A stretch of DNA of 64,000 nucleotides from Antedon mediterranea (GCF_964355755.1 NC_092674.1:26774001-26838000), one strand, 5' to 3'; positions 42,601-54,257 are shown, counted from the stretch's first letter. Made by a program: numbers and translations. The notes: generated by a model not told the origin, from the sequence alone.

Positions 42601-45600
42601 TAAATGAATGTGAATCTGACCCGTGTGGACACGCCGTAGAGTGTGTGAATGAAGTAAACAAATTTCGCTGTATTTGTTTGGATGGGTATGCGGGCGCTAC
42701 TTGCACGGAAGGTACCGTATATAGATATTCTTCAAAAAGCTATTTTTTGGGGGGGAAATGATGTGTTATAAACGGAAAATCAAGTCACTCTATCGAATAG
42801 ATTTTATTTCATTTGTCTGTGAATTAATCTTATTATCAATAGTTGAATTTTTCTTTTGTACCGATTGATAAATAAAAAAACTTTTCTTTCAGATATTGAC
42901 GAATGTGAACATCACCAATGCGAAAACGGTGGAGTATGTCATGACGTCATCAGCGGTTATACTTGTGAATGTGTTAACGGATACCGTGGGGACAGATGTG
43001 ATATAGGTATTATTCTATAATTTAGAATGTGACGTTACATCGGGGAGTTAACTCCCTGGTTGCATTATGTGTATATTTTCACGTTGTCTGTTTTTACAGC
43101 TTTCTCTATAATCTATTTTCAGAACCAGAAGCTCCGTCCTGTGCAGCAGAACAAGATACCATTGAGGGAAGTTTCATTACGTGGGAGGCTACAGAACCAG
43201 ATGAGCAAGATGTCCAGGATTGTCCAGAGGGAACGGACGGTAATAGAATCAATTCAATAAACACAAAAGAAATACCATACGATATAAACAAAATGCTGCA
43301 AAAGTGTACAGACTATACAGAAGGAAATGGCTCACACATTTCTTATTTTATTTTATTTTATTCAATCGAAACCAACAGCGATAATTACCGCCACTAACAG
43401 GTTTGATACAAACAAAGCCAGGACTGTTTAAAGCACCTTGATTGGTCCTAACATTGATCAAGGGCTTCTCTCGTCCAGTGCGCACCTTGACCAATAAACA
43501 ATAAACAAAAATAAATAAATAAACAATAAAACAATAAAAACAATAGGTAGCAGTCCGAATAAGTCAACCCTTGAATAAAGTTTGTTTTTGCGTACAACGC
43601 GTTGGTTTCTATAGCTGAAGTTGTTACTGTAGACTGAAGTCGTTACTGTAGTACTGCAGTATTGACTGTAGTACTGCAGTATTACTTTAGTACTGAAGTT
43701 GTTACTGTAGTACTACAGTTGTTACTGTAGTACTGCAGTCATAAGATATAAACTATAGGTCCAACCTTTTACTATTTTAAGTCTAATTTGTAACGTCACT
43801 TTGTCTTTATATTTGATAATTGTGCAGGTCAGGCAAGACGCAAATGTGTGGTAGTTTCTGAGAGCCCGTTAGAAGTTATCTGGGGAGACCCGGATTTATC
43901 AGAGTGCGTTAGTCCACAGTTCGAAGAAGTCAGCAAACTGGTAATTATAATATAAACGACTAAAACGTATATAAACTCGACAATTATTTATTTTCACATC
44001 GACATCAACACGCGTAATCTACCGTATCAATCTTTAAGTGTAAAACCGAAGCTTGGTTCCTACTAGAACGCAACGAAATGAGGTAAGCGCAACGCAATTA
44101 ATTCGACCAATTCTGACGTGATTAATGGATGATCCATCGAGTCGTCATTGGTCAATTTATTTGCGTTGCACTTACGTTTTTGCGTTGCATCATATAGGAA
44201 ACAAAGCTTCAGAATGTAAAAGCTAAACCTTCATTATGTAACATTTATGAACAACAGTTTTACCTTGACGTGAAATATTGTTAATGTAGCCTCTAATAAT
44301 CAACTAGAATTAGGCCTAAATTAAATTAAATTAATTTTTAGGTGGAAGAACTAGAGGAATCGCCTTCAGAAGACGGAATTATAGAAGTTCTGAGTGTTTT
44401 ACAAAATATTACAAATACAGACTCCGGATCTGAGTTGTTCCCCGCCGATCTGGACATTGCCACTGACACAATTGCTGCTATTGTTGACGCTACAGAGACA
44501 ACTGATATCGATGATGTTGAAAGTTTGGTACAGGTGATATATCTGTTTAACTTGTGTCGTGCGCAGCATTTTCTCTAATCGTTTAAAGGCTTGATTGTCA
44601 CTTACTTCCATGCTATTGTACCTTTTTATCTTTTCTTTTTGCTAGATTTTCATCTAATCGCAGGTTTTTTGTCCTCTAATCGCAGGTGTTTTGTCCTCTA
44701 ATCGCAGGTGTTTTTTCCTCTATTCGTGTTTTGTCGTTTTTTTTCTATTCCTAGAGACCTCCCGAAAACTTGTGTCTCACTAGGACGTAACGCAAGGACG
44801 TAAGTGCAACGCAACCGAATTGACCAATGACAAGCAACAGTTCGGATAGTCCATCGCTAGTGATTGGTCAAGTTACTTACGTTGCGCTCACGTCCTTGCT
44901 TTGCGTCCTAGTGGGAACCAAGCTTAACATCCATTCATTAATTTTTAACGTGTTTTCTTTTCAGTTATTCAGTGAGAGTGTCGATAATATTGTTGATCCC
45001 ACTACAACATCTGCTTGGAAGAACAGTAACAATCCGGTAAATACTAGTCTCTTCTGAGAAAGCAGTAAACAAATAAAGAACCATGCACCAGCCTAAAACG
45101 TCATTTCTAGACCCAGGGTTTAGGAGTTTATAAATAATGTATTTTTCTATGTTATTTTGATTATAGGACAAAGCAGCACAAACGGCAACATCTATCCTGC
45201 ACTCCACCGAGACAATGGCGGAAGCAATAGCTAAGATACAAAAGGACAACGGTGATAATTCGGAGACTGTTATAAAACTAGACAATTTCGGTAATAACTT
45301 TGTAGGCTGCTCATACGTCGGATGACTCTAAGAAAGCTTCATATACAATAAAATAAATTCTCGTTTTCAAATTCTGTTTTCCAAGTTTCTTTTCCACACT
45401 CTCATGTGAATTCGTGTTCAGTCAAATTACAAAATGAATTTATCTACGATAGAGAGCGTTATATTTGCGACGACCGACAACCTAACTACGTCTTGTAAAT
45501 TAATTTGTGCGCAGCGTAGCATATTCAGAGCTCCCCATTGATTTGATTCAATTAATTAACAGACAAATTGTTTAATGGTACATACAAACCTATATTTTTT

Positions 45601-48600
45601 TTATAAATTATTGTATATTTATTAAAATTTTTAATTGTCTTAACAGATCTCAGTATTAAATTATTTGATAACTCGACTGGAGGCAACGGTTACTTTTCAT
45701 TTGGTGATGGTGACGGCAATGATACATTGGCTAGTACCAGTAGCATCACTCTACCAAAATCTGTTTTTGATGTTGATACAGAAAATGAGCCAGGTATATT
45801 AAATTCATTGGTGTAATGGCAGCTTTTTGACTCGAAAAATAAAAAGAATATATTTTGCTGTATACTTACTTGAATAAACCAATATAGCCTAAATGAAATA
45901 TTCCTTTCAATTGACGAACATCATTTTTGGTTATATTTTTATGAATTGTTAAGGAAATCGATATACTACCTGCTGATGTGTAGGCCTAGACTAAATCCAA
46001 GTCAAAAGGTTTTAGTCTTAACGATTATATGGCAAAGTCTTATATAAGTCAAAGATGCTCTCCAGGTGGAATGCCATCCTGAGATGAGTAGAAGTAATTA
46101 GTACAGTTTTGTTTATTTTTATTCATTTTTTAAATATTTTACTTTTTATGGACCAGAGATTCCGAAATAAAATAATGAATGAATGAATGAATATTGTTTA
46201 AAATTGTGAAATTTTTTACAGATTTTGTTGGGATCTACTCAGCTAGATTTAAAACAATTGGAAGTTTACTGAACGCATCGTCATCGGGAACAGAGGATCA
46301 GGACCAGTGAGTGTTATGTAGTTAAATCTACCAAAAGATTGACTGCATTTAAAGCTCTGTCTACACTATCAAACTAGTTTAACAAAAAAAAAGTTTGATG
46401 TGCCCAAATATGCTAGTGATATGCCCAAATATAGTAGTGATTCGACATTATCATGTCCATATATGGGCATATTGCATTTTTGTTGTCACATAAGTTTGAT
46501 AGTGTAGACAGAGCTTAAGTAAAAACTCCATTTTAACTTCCTTTTCATTTTACCTTATAATATGTTGGGAAATATAGGCTACCTGTAACAATAAGACCAT
46601 TTTTGGAAATGAATAAAGCTCTGTCTACACTATCAAACTATTTTGACCAAAAAAAAGTGTGATGTGCCTAAATATGCTAGTGATATGCCCATAAGTATAG
46701 TAGTGGTACGACATCATCATGTCCATATATGGGCATATTACATTTTTGTTGTCACATAAGTTTGATAGTGTAGACAGAGCTTAAGTAAAAACTCCATTTT
46801 AACTTCCTTTTCATTTTACCTTATAATATGTTGGGAAATATAGGCCACCTGTAGCAATAAGAACATTTTTGGAAATGAATAAAGCTCTGTCTACACTATC
46901 AAACTATTTTGAAAAAAAAGAAGTGTGATGTGCCTAAATATGCTAGTGCATGTCCATATATGGGCATATTACATTTTTGTTGTCACATAAAGTTTATAGT
47001 GTTTCAAGTTTCAAATTGGTTTGAACATTTTGTTTGGTATAGATATGTAAACGGAGACATTGTGTCTGCAAAAGTTCTTGGATACCAAGATGTAAAATTT
47101 GAAAACTTGTCAGATCCTGTAATTATTGTGATTCAACATCATGAGGTAAATATGCTTTTTAAGTTTATTTTAATTCATTTAGTAGTGACTTATTTGATAT
47201 TATTAGTTACTAAAATCTACCAAATCAAACATACGTTTTAAGAATTAATTAATAAACTATTTCAGCATTACTCGTTCCAAAGATGGTTGTAGCATCGGTT
47301 TTTAAAATTATTATTTTAGGATGCAAGTAATGAAATAACGTGTGTGTTTTTAAACGAAGATTCCACGTAAGTCATTTACATTTAATTTACGTTTATGACA
47401 TGTCCGTAAACAATTGCATATGTTGCGCCTAAGTTTATTCGTTGCGCCTACGTTTATTCGTTGTGCCTAGGTTTATTCGTTGCTGCCTAGGTTTATTCGT
47501 TGCTGCCTAGGTTTATTCGTTGCTGCCTAGGTTTATTCGTTGCTGCCTAGGTTTATTCGTTGCTGCCTAGGTTTATTCGTTGCTGCCTAGGTTTATTCGT
47601 TGTGCCTCCTAGGTTTATTCGTTGCTGCCTAAGGTTTATTCGTTGCTGCCTAGGTTTATTCGTTGCTGCCTAGGTTTATTCGTTGCGCCTACGTTTATTC
47701 GTTGCTGCCTAGGTTTATTCGTTGCTGCCTAGGTTTATTCGTTGCTGCCTAGGTTTATTCGTTGCTGCCTAGGTTTATTCGTTGCTGCCTAGGTTTATTC
47801 GTTGCTGCCTAGGTTTATTCGTTGCTGCCTAGGTTTATTCGTTGCTGCCTAGGTTTATTCGTTGCTGCCTAGGTTTATTCGTTGCTGCCTAGGTTTATTC
47901 GTTGCTGCCTGTACCAATTAAGTTTGCTTACGTTTGCGTCGTACTTTATTATTTTTATTCAATAATGACGTCTAGGCTCTTTCACATAGGGATGCCGCAA
48001 CTCAATGGGACACCACAGGTTGTGTCAAAGTCAAATCAAACTCAACACACACAGAATGTGCCTGCAATCATCTTACAAATTTCGCTGTTCTAATGGACGT
48101 TCATGGAATTCAGGTAATCAAAGTTTTATAAGAAATGAAACCATTTAACGCAATCCCGTTTATGTATTATAAGAAATCAAACAATGTAACGCAATTTCGT
48201 TTCTGTATTGTAATAAATCAAACCATGTAACGCAATTCCGTTTATGGGCCAACTCAGACAGCGTCGTACGACGAGGCTCGGAAGAACATTACACATTTCT
48301 CACGACCTAAAATCTACGCCCGACGCTATCTCAAGACGAATCCTCTCGTTGGAATTCAAATTACCGACGAGTCGTACCGTCGGGCCTCGTCGTACGCTGT
48401 CGGAGTTGGCCTTTATGCGTGGTTCCCACTAGCGACGCAACACAAGGACGTAACGCAACGCAAGTGAATTGACCAATCACAAGCGATGGCTTATTCGCTT
48501 GTGATTGCTAACTGTCTATAACTTCGCTTGTCATTGGTTAAAACGCTTGCGTTGCGTTTACGTCATTGCGTTACGTTCTAGTGGGAACCAAACTTACGCA

Positions 48601-51600
48601 AGCAAGCAATTTCGTTTGTGTATTGTAAGAAATCATATCGTGTAACGCAATTCCGTTTGTGTATTCTAAGAAATCATACCATGTACCGCATTTTCGTTGG
48701 TATATTTTAAGAAATCACAAATGTAACGCATTTTGTGTTTGACCCTATAGCAAGAGTTAGATGACGCACATAACGTAGCCTTATCTGTACTGTCATACAT
48801 CGGTGGCACGCTGTCAATCATAGGCTGTATACTATCAATCTTCATTTTCGAGTTCTTCAAGTAAGTTTCATACTTAAATTTAAATAAATTACCTGCTGTA
48901 TTCCCTCATTATCGTTTTACTTATATCCTAGTACTCGTGGCCATTCTCATGAAATGTCTCAAGTCTTGTGCTTTATTATACAACTTCATACAGAGAGTTT
49001 TAGCATCAAACATTTCCTCTATCCATTTTTTTCTTCCTCTCTGTCATTTACTTTCAATGTTCCTAACATTTTTTTACATTTTCTCCAGAATGTTTCCATT
49101 CCGTCTTGACAAAATGTACAGTGAAAAATTTATTATTAGATTAATGTTAATAATTATCATAAACGAATAAAGAAAGATTAAGCTTAGGCCAAATCTTAAA
49201 ATAATCTTTCCTTTAATCTGATTAGGCTTAAGTCGGACCGTATTCGAGTTCACGAGAACTTGGCTGGTGCCATGGCTGCCAGTCTTTTCGTTTTTCTGGT
49301 AGGAATTGACAGAACAGAGAATAAAGTAAGTGTTTTATTATCTTATGATTAATCCATATATTTCTTTATGTAAAACTCTTTTGAAAACCAACTTGAATGT
49401 TGTGACTTATATTTATGTGGATGTTGGTTGATGGAATTCATACCTTGCCTTGGTATTTGGAACGTTTAGCCACATCTCCTTATGTCCAAACACTTGGCAC
49501 ACTTGGAATAGGCCATCTTGCACATCTCTAAGAATCTCGTGGCGATCTTTGAATAGGCCTGCCAAAGTAACTTGTGCTATCTTCAGATGTCAACTTTTAA
49601 GCCAAAAAATTCGTTCATTTCCCTTGACTGCTTCTATCATTTCGTTAAGAAATGCAATTTTTTAACATAACATTTTCTTCTTCTCCATGATTCATAGTAT
49701 GTGTGCAAAACTTTTGCAATTCTACTACACTACCTGCTGACAGCTATGTTTATGTGGATGTTGGTTGAGGGAATTCATCTGTACCTTGCTCTGGTTAAAG
49801 TATTTGGAACTTCTAGTCACATCAAGAAGTATTTAGTCCTTGGATGGGGTATGTATTTTCGTAATTCATGTAAAAACGTTAAGCAGTGGTATTAGCAATA
49901 TTCCAATAACGTGTTAAAAATCCAAGATACTGCGTGCTGGCGAAGGCTACACTGGTTGACTGTGAACATTGTCACAACACTGATTCTGAACAATCAATTC
50001 ACAACTGAATATGGAAGATGATAGAGAGGATTTCAGTCGGTTTGAGTTTTGCAAAGTAAACATTTGGTATATTTATATACCTCCAATACGGTACTTTTAG
50101 TATAATCAGTTAATTAGCATACTCTCCCAAAAAGTAACGAAGTTAGAAATGGAAATTTCATTTTAACAGAACCTATTTCCTTCCGTTTTTTAAACTCTAA
50201 AAAATCGTGATTTAGGCCTAATTTATTTTCTTTTGTTTGTCTAAAGGTGTTCCATTGGTTGTGATTGGCATATCAGTTGGTGTATTCTTTGACAAATATG
50301 GATCAGATAATGTGTAAGTTTTGTGTTTGTTTTGTTTTTAAAAACAGAATTAAAGAATTAAAACTATTGTGTTTATATAATTATGTCCGATCACTGAAAC
50401 AGTTCTTTTTATTGTACCATTTGAATTATTTTAAATGTATGCTTGTCATTTTTTGGAGTGTTTAAAATAAATGTGAATGAAGATGTTATTGTTATTGGAA
50501 TTGCATAGAGAGTAGTAATACTTACCGATAGTTTTATTTTTTCTTCAGGTGCTGGTTGTCAACTGAAATGCTTCTCATCGTCTTCGTCCCAACCGTTGCC
50601 ATTGTCGTCATTGTAAGTCGTTGGTTTCAGTCTTCGATTCCTTAAGACAATTCTTACACCTATATATTAACATTGGGCACTTTCGATTTTTGACAACCTA
50701 GAAACGATGTGCGCATGCGTAGACACTGGGATGTGCCTTTTCCACACAGTGTTGGTGGATTCTAGAGGCTCGTTCAGGCTTAGTTTTTTACCCGGTAACT
50801 TGGTTCCTACGCACCAAACCGATAACTGTGCCACAGAAACCAAATTACCCGGTCTGAACAGACCCTAGATATAGGGTGTTGTGCAAGTCCTATAGAACGT
50901 GGCAAATCGAAAGACCATTTAATGTTTAATGTTACATGTTTTCTTCCACAGCTGAATTCAGCTGTTTTGGTCATTGTTGTCCGAGTGATGTTACACTCAC
51001 TTTCTGCTAAAGACAAGATCAAAGGCGGCAACTGTCAAGATCAGGAAACATCAGCAATCAAGTAAGTTATTGTTGACGTCATCAAATAATATTCGTATTA
51101 TAATATATAATAATAATATTTCTTCAAACTCTGCAGAATTATATAATCTCTACGATGACGTGAACTCCGCATCTGAAGCCTGGAGAAAGTAAAAGGGTTT
51201 ACTTTGGAATTATTAACGATGGTTTTTATTTTTATATTTAGAACCAGCTTGAAGGCAGCTCTTGTTTTGCTACCACTGCTCGGACTGACATGGGTGTTTG
51301 GATTCTTGTCTGTCAACGAATATACTATCATATTCACCTACTTGTTCGCTATATGTAACTCACTGCAAGGAGTCATCTTCTTCTTGTTCCACTGTCTCAT
51401 GAATGTTGAAGTAATTACGTTTTTTTATCATTAAGCTTGGTTCCCACTAAGACACAACGCAAAGGACGTAGACACAACGCAAGCAAGTTGACCAATAGCA
51501 AGCGACAGTTCGAATAATACATTGCTTGTGATTGGTAAAATCCTTTACGTTGATGTCTTGCGTCTCTTGTGAGAACAAAGCCTTAGTATACACATTCGTT

Positions 51601-53602
51601 ATTATCATCCATCATTAAAGTGCCATATAGACCATACCGTACCTTATAAAGATTTATGCATTATGATTTAAGCTGTCTACACTATCAAACTGTATGTGAC
51701 ATCACAAATGTGATATGCCCATTTATGGACACGATTATGTCATAACCCTACCATATTTGGGCAAATCACACTTTTTTGTCAAACTGGTTTGATAGTGATT
51801 GTCCTCTTTAGTCAAGCACTGTTCTCCAAAAGACCCCAGTAGCATACTCAATGCGCTTGAGACAGTAGCTGTGTGAACTAGTATTCTCATATGTATCGAA
51901 AGATGTACTAGGTTATTTTTGTGTACACTGTACCTACGGTTTATCTTCAGTATCTGAGAAAACTCGTTCTACCACCAGGCTACCCTTAAGCGAGCCTCGA
52001 ACCCTTGGGCCTACCGATATTATGGCTTTGTTCAGGAATTGAATATTTTAGGAGACATGCAACGTGTGTCTTTTGTGCGTCATAGTTCTCAGTATCAGTG
52101 TCTCACCGTCCAAACTTCATTTTGCCTCCATTTACCTGTAATAATAATCGGTACATTTTGTCTACAGGTTAAGAAGGCTTATCAACGGCGCTACCGCAAG
52201 GCAATGGCTGCCACAAGTAGCATGAGCACGACAACAACGTCACGAGTTCACCAAAGCAAGCGCCGTCCTTCTGCGGGAACAGATCTTACAAAACGACGAA
52301 CCTCAATCTCAAGCCAAGAATCGGTTAGTATTTAGTTATAGTTCTTGAAATGAGGCATAGTTTGTGCCGTGGTGTATGGTAAAGTATTTTCTACTGCATA
52401 CAAGAAAAAGAATTCAGAGAGGCATATTTGTTGTTAACAGATACGGTCAACACATAATTCAGGGTACACGACTAACTTCCGTATACTTCTATCACGGCTA
52501 CAGTATATACCGGCTGATTTTTGTTAATAATGATAATGGTTGTATTGCAACTAATAAGTACGTTAATAAATTCATTATTGAACGTGATTACCATTTTTTC
52601 AGTACGCTTATGATAATCCCGTTGCCGATACTGGTTTCGATGGTGGGAAATCAGTGAAACGTAACAATGAAGAGAATGAATTGAAAAATAAAGCACTGGT
52701 AAGTAATGATTATTATCTTTTTTAATCAATGATCTACACTCATTTCTTCTTTTGTTAAGCGTGGTTCCCACTAGAACGTACCGCAACGTAACGCAGCAAC
52801 GTATCGACGCAAAGTGCTGTATTTCGTAATCACAAGTGGGCGGGGGCAAACACAATTATTGGAAGGGCATTTTCTTACGTTGCGTCGTTTACGTTACGTT
52901 ACGTCGCCAGTGGGAACCAAGCTTTAAACTCTGTCTACACTATCAAACTAGCTTGACAAAAACAGTGTGATGTGCCCAAATATGGTAGTGATATGAATTC
53001 ATATCCATTATAATACATCACATGTTTTTGTCACATAAAGTTTGATTGTGTAGACAGAGCTTTAATGTATGTTTGGATTCATCTTGCATGTTACCACTGC
53101 CCACCCAATAACACCAATGATTCTCTTTATACATTCCTTTCACACTGGCGTTTACACACACACCATACAAAACACCCTTGTGTGTGTAAACTCTTGAGGT
53201 TTTGCTGGGCCATGTGAAAGAGGTACATTCAACTACTATTATTTATCTTTTCAGAAATCTACCCCTGTTAAAATGAATGACATTAAAGTGGGGCTGACAA
53301 CAGGAACGTAAGTAGGTTAGCGCGATTAGTTCATACCGTTTGCTAAACGCATGTTGCTGCTTTTTACTTCTTTGCTTTTTGTATCCCTTTTGCCATCCAT
53401 AACCTTCATCAAATATAGGCCTACCTTCTCTATTGTGTTCGTAACATACGAGTTGGAGTTCTTGCGATTTTGCTGCTTACCGATCCTGTTTTTTCTTTTT
53501 AAATTCATCCACTCCCAAAGATTCGAGACTTGGCTCGCATCTTATTGTGTGTGTTTATCTTGTGATCTATAATAGTGGATCGTGTCCTCCTTCATCCTTG
53601 GC

Positions 53603-53633
<31 letters not shown>

Positions 53634-54064
53634 ATGAGTTAGTCCACTTTTAAGAATAAGGACCATAAATTTGAAGCGCGCAGTGGTGACTTTGTCGGTG
53701 TTAAAAAATGTTGTGAGCTTTGAGCATGAATTAAATTACGCATGATTATTTAATAATGATAAATGTAAATAAAAAATTCATATTTTTAATACAATTTCGT
53801 TTCCATGAAATTTATGTTATTTTTCTACTACTTATATGTTTGAATATTAATATACAACACTATTCACGATCACCGAGTTTAATGCCATCCTGCGACCTCC
53901 TAAAAGTTCGGCGCCCCGAGAGGTAATAGTAAAAATTGTATTTTTTCGTCTTTAGAGATCCGCAAGATAAGGAGAAAGGAATGGTAGAAGAGGCCAGAGT
54001 TGCCATGGAAACTATACTTGAGAAGAAAAACAACGCTAATACAATTAGTGGCAATATGGCATAA
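39635..54064 (+). CDS. Adhesion G-protein-coupled receptor: CUB2-EGF3-HormR-GAIN/GPS-7TM; 28 exons
   Basis: A surface receptor of the adhesion GPCR family. Exons: 39635-39698, 40409-40602, 40958-41102, 41471-41661, 42204-42351, 42481-42711, 42893-43006, 43123-43239, 43828-43940, 44342-44533, 44965-45036, 45167-45290, 45647-45793, 46222-46306, 47043-47145, 47320-47366, 47990-48113, 48751-48860, 49226-49325, 49698-49848, 50247-50313, 50549-50612, 50952-51061, 51242-51410, 52168-52323, 52603-52698, 53255-53307, 53956-54064. All phases agree; 1131 residues. Signal peptide 1-24; CUB1 about 26-134; CUB2 137-247; EGFs 250-362 (CxCxxGY; DIDEC start in the third); hormone-receptor-like domain 363-425; GAIN to about 737. 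The GPS has W702, C707, C719, C721 and cleavage-site HLT (L724/T725). TM1-7 span about 745-994 ([10 protein letters not shown] in TM3, GLTWVFG in TM6). The 137-residue tail is Ser/Thr- and Lys/Arg-rich. Subfamily unclear (ADGRL/ADGRE-like). Confidence 0.93.
40218..40355. mobile_element. MITE family A, copy 5
   Basis: AGCTTGGTTCCCACTAGGACG mirrored by CGTCCTAGTGGGAACCAAGCT. It lies in receptor intron 1, ending 53 bp before the acceptor of the first CUB exon. Confidence 0.88.
40635..40720 (+). repeat. Dispersed repeat H, fragment
   Basis: CCCCTATTCAGAGGAAACTC and AAGTGTCCCCTTAATAG follow the donor at 40602. Confidence 0.5.
41108..41195. mobile_element. MITE family B, left-end fragment
   Basis: TCTCTGTCTACACCATCAACTAG followed by GATGTGCCCAAATGTGGTAGTG. 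The right half is absent. It begins six bases after the CUB1 exon donor. Confidence 0.75.
41200..41430. mobile_element. MITE family A, copy 6 (composite)
   Basis: A fragment TTTGTTCCCAGTAGG with duplicated CTAGGACGCAACG blocks precedes a diverged full element (GCTTCGTACCCACTC to AAGTGGGAACCAA). It may represent two nested or rearranged copies. Confidence 0.65.
43613..43740 (+). repeat. Minisatellite, about 19-bp GTTACTGTAGTACTGCAGT
   Basis: About six degenerate units in the receptor intron between exons 8 and 9. It resembles the CTGCAGTACT core of the array at 17480 but is organised differently. Confidence 0.8.
44050..44208. mobile_element. MITE family A, copy 7
   Basis: AGCTTGGTTCCTACTAGAACG against TGCATCATATAGGAAACAAAGCT with paired CCAATTCTGACG / CGTCATTGG inner arms. 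In receptor intron 9. Confidence 0.8.
44652..44735 (+). repeat. Short tandem repeat, CTAATCGCAGGTGTTTTGTC x about 3.5
   Basis: A 22-bp unit in receptor intron 10. Each unit contains CGCAGGTG, which resembles a weak splice-acceptor context. Confidence 0.8.
44766..44924. mobile_element. MITE family A, copy 8
   Basis: AACTTGTGTCTCACTAGGACG mirrored by CGTCCTAGTGGGAACCAAGCT. It ends 40 bp before exon 11 of the receptor. Confidence 0.85.
46353..46515. mobile_element. MITE family B, copy 10 (first of a triplicate)
   Basis: Full ends AGCTCTGTCTACACTATC / GATAGTGTAGACAGAGC. It starts a segment of about 263 bp that is repeated. Confidence 0.88.
46617..46781. mobile_element. MITE family B, copy 11 (second of a triplicate)
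   Basis: It shares with copy 10 both the element and the flank AACTCCATTTTAACTTCC...GGAAATGAAT, so it arose by segmental tandem duplication rather than by a new insertion. Confidence 0.88.
46883..47004. mobile_element. MITE family B, copy 12 (third of a triplicate, truncated)
   Basis: Has the left end and centre of copy 11 but is internally shortened. It loses the right terminus at about 47004, 38 bp before receptor exon 15 (47043). Confidence 0.82.
47420..47910 (+). repeat. 20-bp minisatellite x about 25 (GTTGCTGCCTAGGTTTATTC)
   Basis: A highly regular array with a few 19-22-bp variants (GTTGCGCCTACGTTTATTC near the edges). It fills most of the intron that splits the GPS-coding sequence of the receptor (between 47366 and 47990). 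Confidence 0.95.
48247..48411. mobile_element. MITE family E
   Basis: A 165-bp element with long terminal inverted repeats: GGCCAACTCAGACAGCGTCG at the left, and CGCTGTCGGAGTTGGCC ending the right. TTTATG flanks it on both sides (a possible 6-bp target duplication). Only copy in this window. Confidence 0.85.
48416..48594. mobile_element. MITE family A, copy 9
   Basis: A nearly full-length element in the inverse orientation of copy 1 (GCGTGGTTCCCACTAGCGACG to CTAGTGGGAACCAAACTT). It shares the TTATAGACAGTTAGCAATCAC centre with copies 1 and 13. Confidence 0.88.
49370..49500 (+). pseudogene. Decayed duplicate of the TM3 exon of the adhesion GPCR
   Basis: TTTATGTGGATGTTGGTTGA at 49413 matches 49748-49767 in exon 20, followed by similarity over GGAATTCAT, ACCTTGC, TATTTGGAAC and AGCCACATC. 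Small deletions and loss of the splice sites make it non-functional. It lies in the intron just upstream of exon 20 (49698-49848). Confidence 0.75.
50757..50875. mobile_element. Small inverted-repeat element
   Basis: GTTCAGGCTTAGTTTTTTACCCGGTAACTTGGTT is mirrored imperfectly by AACCAAATTACCCGGTCTGAAC. It lies in the receptor intron between 50612 and 50952. Single copy here. Confidence 0.55.
51433..51583. mobile_element. MITE family A, copy 10
   Basis: AAGCTTGGTTCCCACTAAGAC to CTTGTGAGAACAAAGC. It begins 23 bp after the donor of receptor exon 24 (TM6-TM7). Confidence 0.82.
51671..51800. mobile_element. MITE family B, copy 13 (right end lost)
   Basis: AGCTGTCTACACTATCAAACTG at the left. The right side stops at AAACTGGTTTGATAGTG without GTAGACAGAGC. 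Confidence 0.75.
52758..52923. mobile_element. MITE family A, copy 11 (variant interior)
   Basis: AGCGTGGTTCCCACTAGAACG to CGCCAGTGGGAACCAAGCT. The interior (AAGTGCTGTATTTCGTAATC) is shared with copy 12 but not with copy 1, which defines a subfamily. It abuts MITE B copy 14. Confidence 0.82.
52928..53061. mobile_element. MITE family B, copy 14
   Basis: ACTCTGTCTACACTATCAAAC to GTTTGATTGTGTAGACAGAGC. TTTAA flanks it on both sides. Only a few bases separate it from MITE A copy 11. Confidence 0.85.
53600..53628 (+). repeat. (TG)n microsatellite
   Basis: About 12 consecutive TG dinucleotides in the last intron of the receptor. Confidence 0.95.
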
Positions 54065-54251
54065 TAAAATAATTAATCTAGTCACGTTGTCATCTTTTAA
54101 ATCCAGTATATAATGTATAGATTTAGGTTAATTCGATATAGCAACTGATTATTATTATTCAAATTTATGGATTTGTAGGCTAGTATGTCAATAGACACAT
54201 TAATATTTCGTCTTCTGTACATTTAGAATTCAAATATTATATTTATCTATA

Positions 54252-54257
54252 AATAAA
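54252..54257 (+). terminator. Candidate polyadenylation signal of the adhesion GPCR
   Basis: AATAAA 188 bp after the stop at 54062-54064. A closer AATAAA overlaps the stop codon (54063-54068) but seems too near. Confidence 0.3.

Larger units (their letters stand above)
48120..48750 (+). repeat. 42-bp tandem repeat split by two MITEs
   Basis: Units like AATCAAACCATGTAACGCAATTCCGTTT...GTATTATAAGA occur at 48125-48246 and again at 48600-48740. The elements at 48247-48411 and 48416-48594 sit between them. The array runs up to the acceptor of TM1 exon 18. Confidence 0.85.

Noticed and set aside
47420-47910. CRISPR-like regular repeats
   Set aside because: Units are directly adjacent without unique spacers, and the DNA is clearly eukaryotic. 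It is a minisatellite.
51935-52020. tRNA-like segment on the minus strand
   Set aside because: The TTCGAGGC and TAGCCTGGTGGTAG motifs occur in the wrong order for a tRNA or SINE head.
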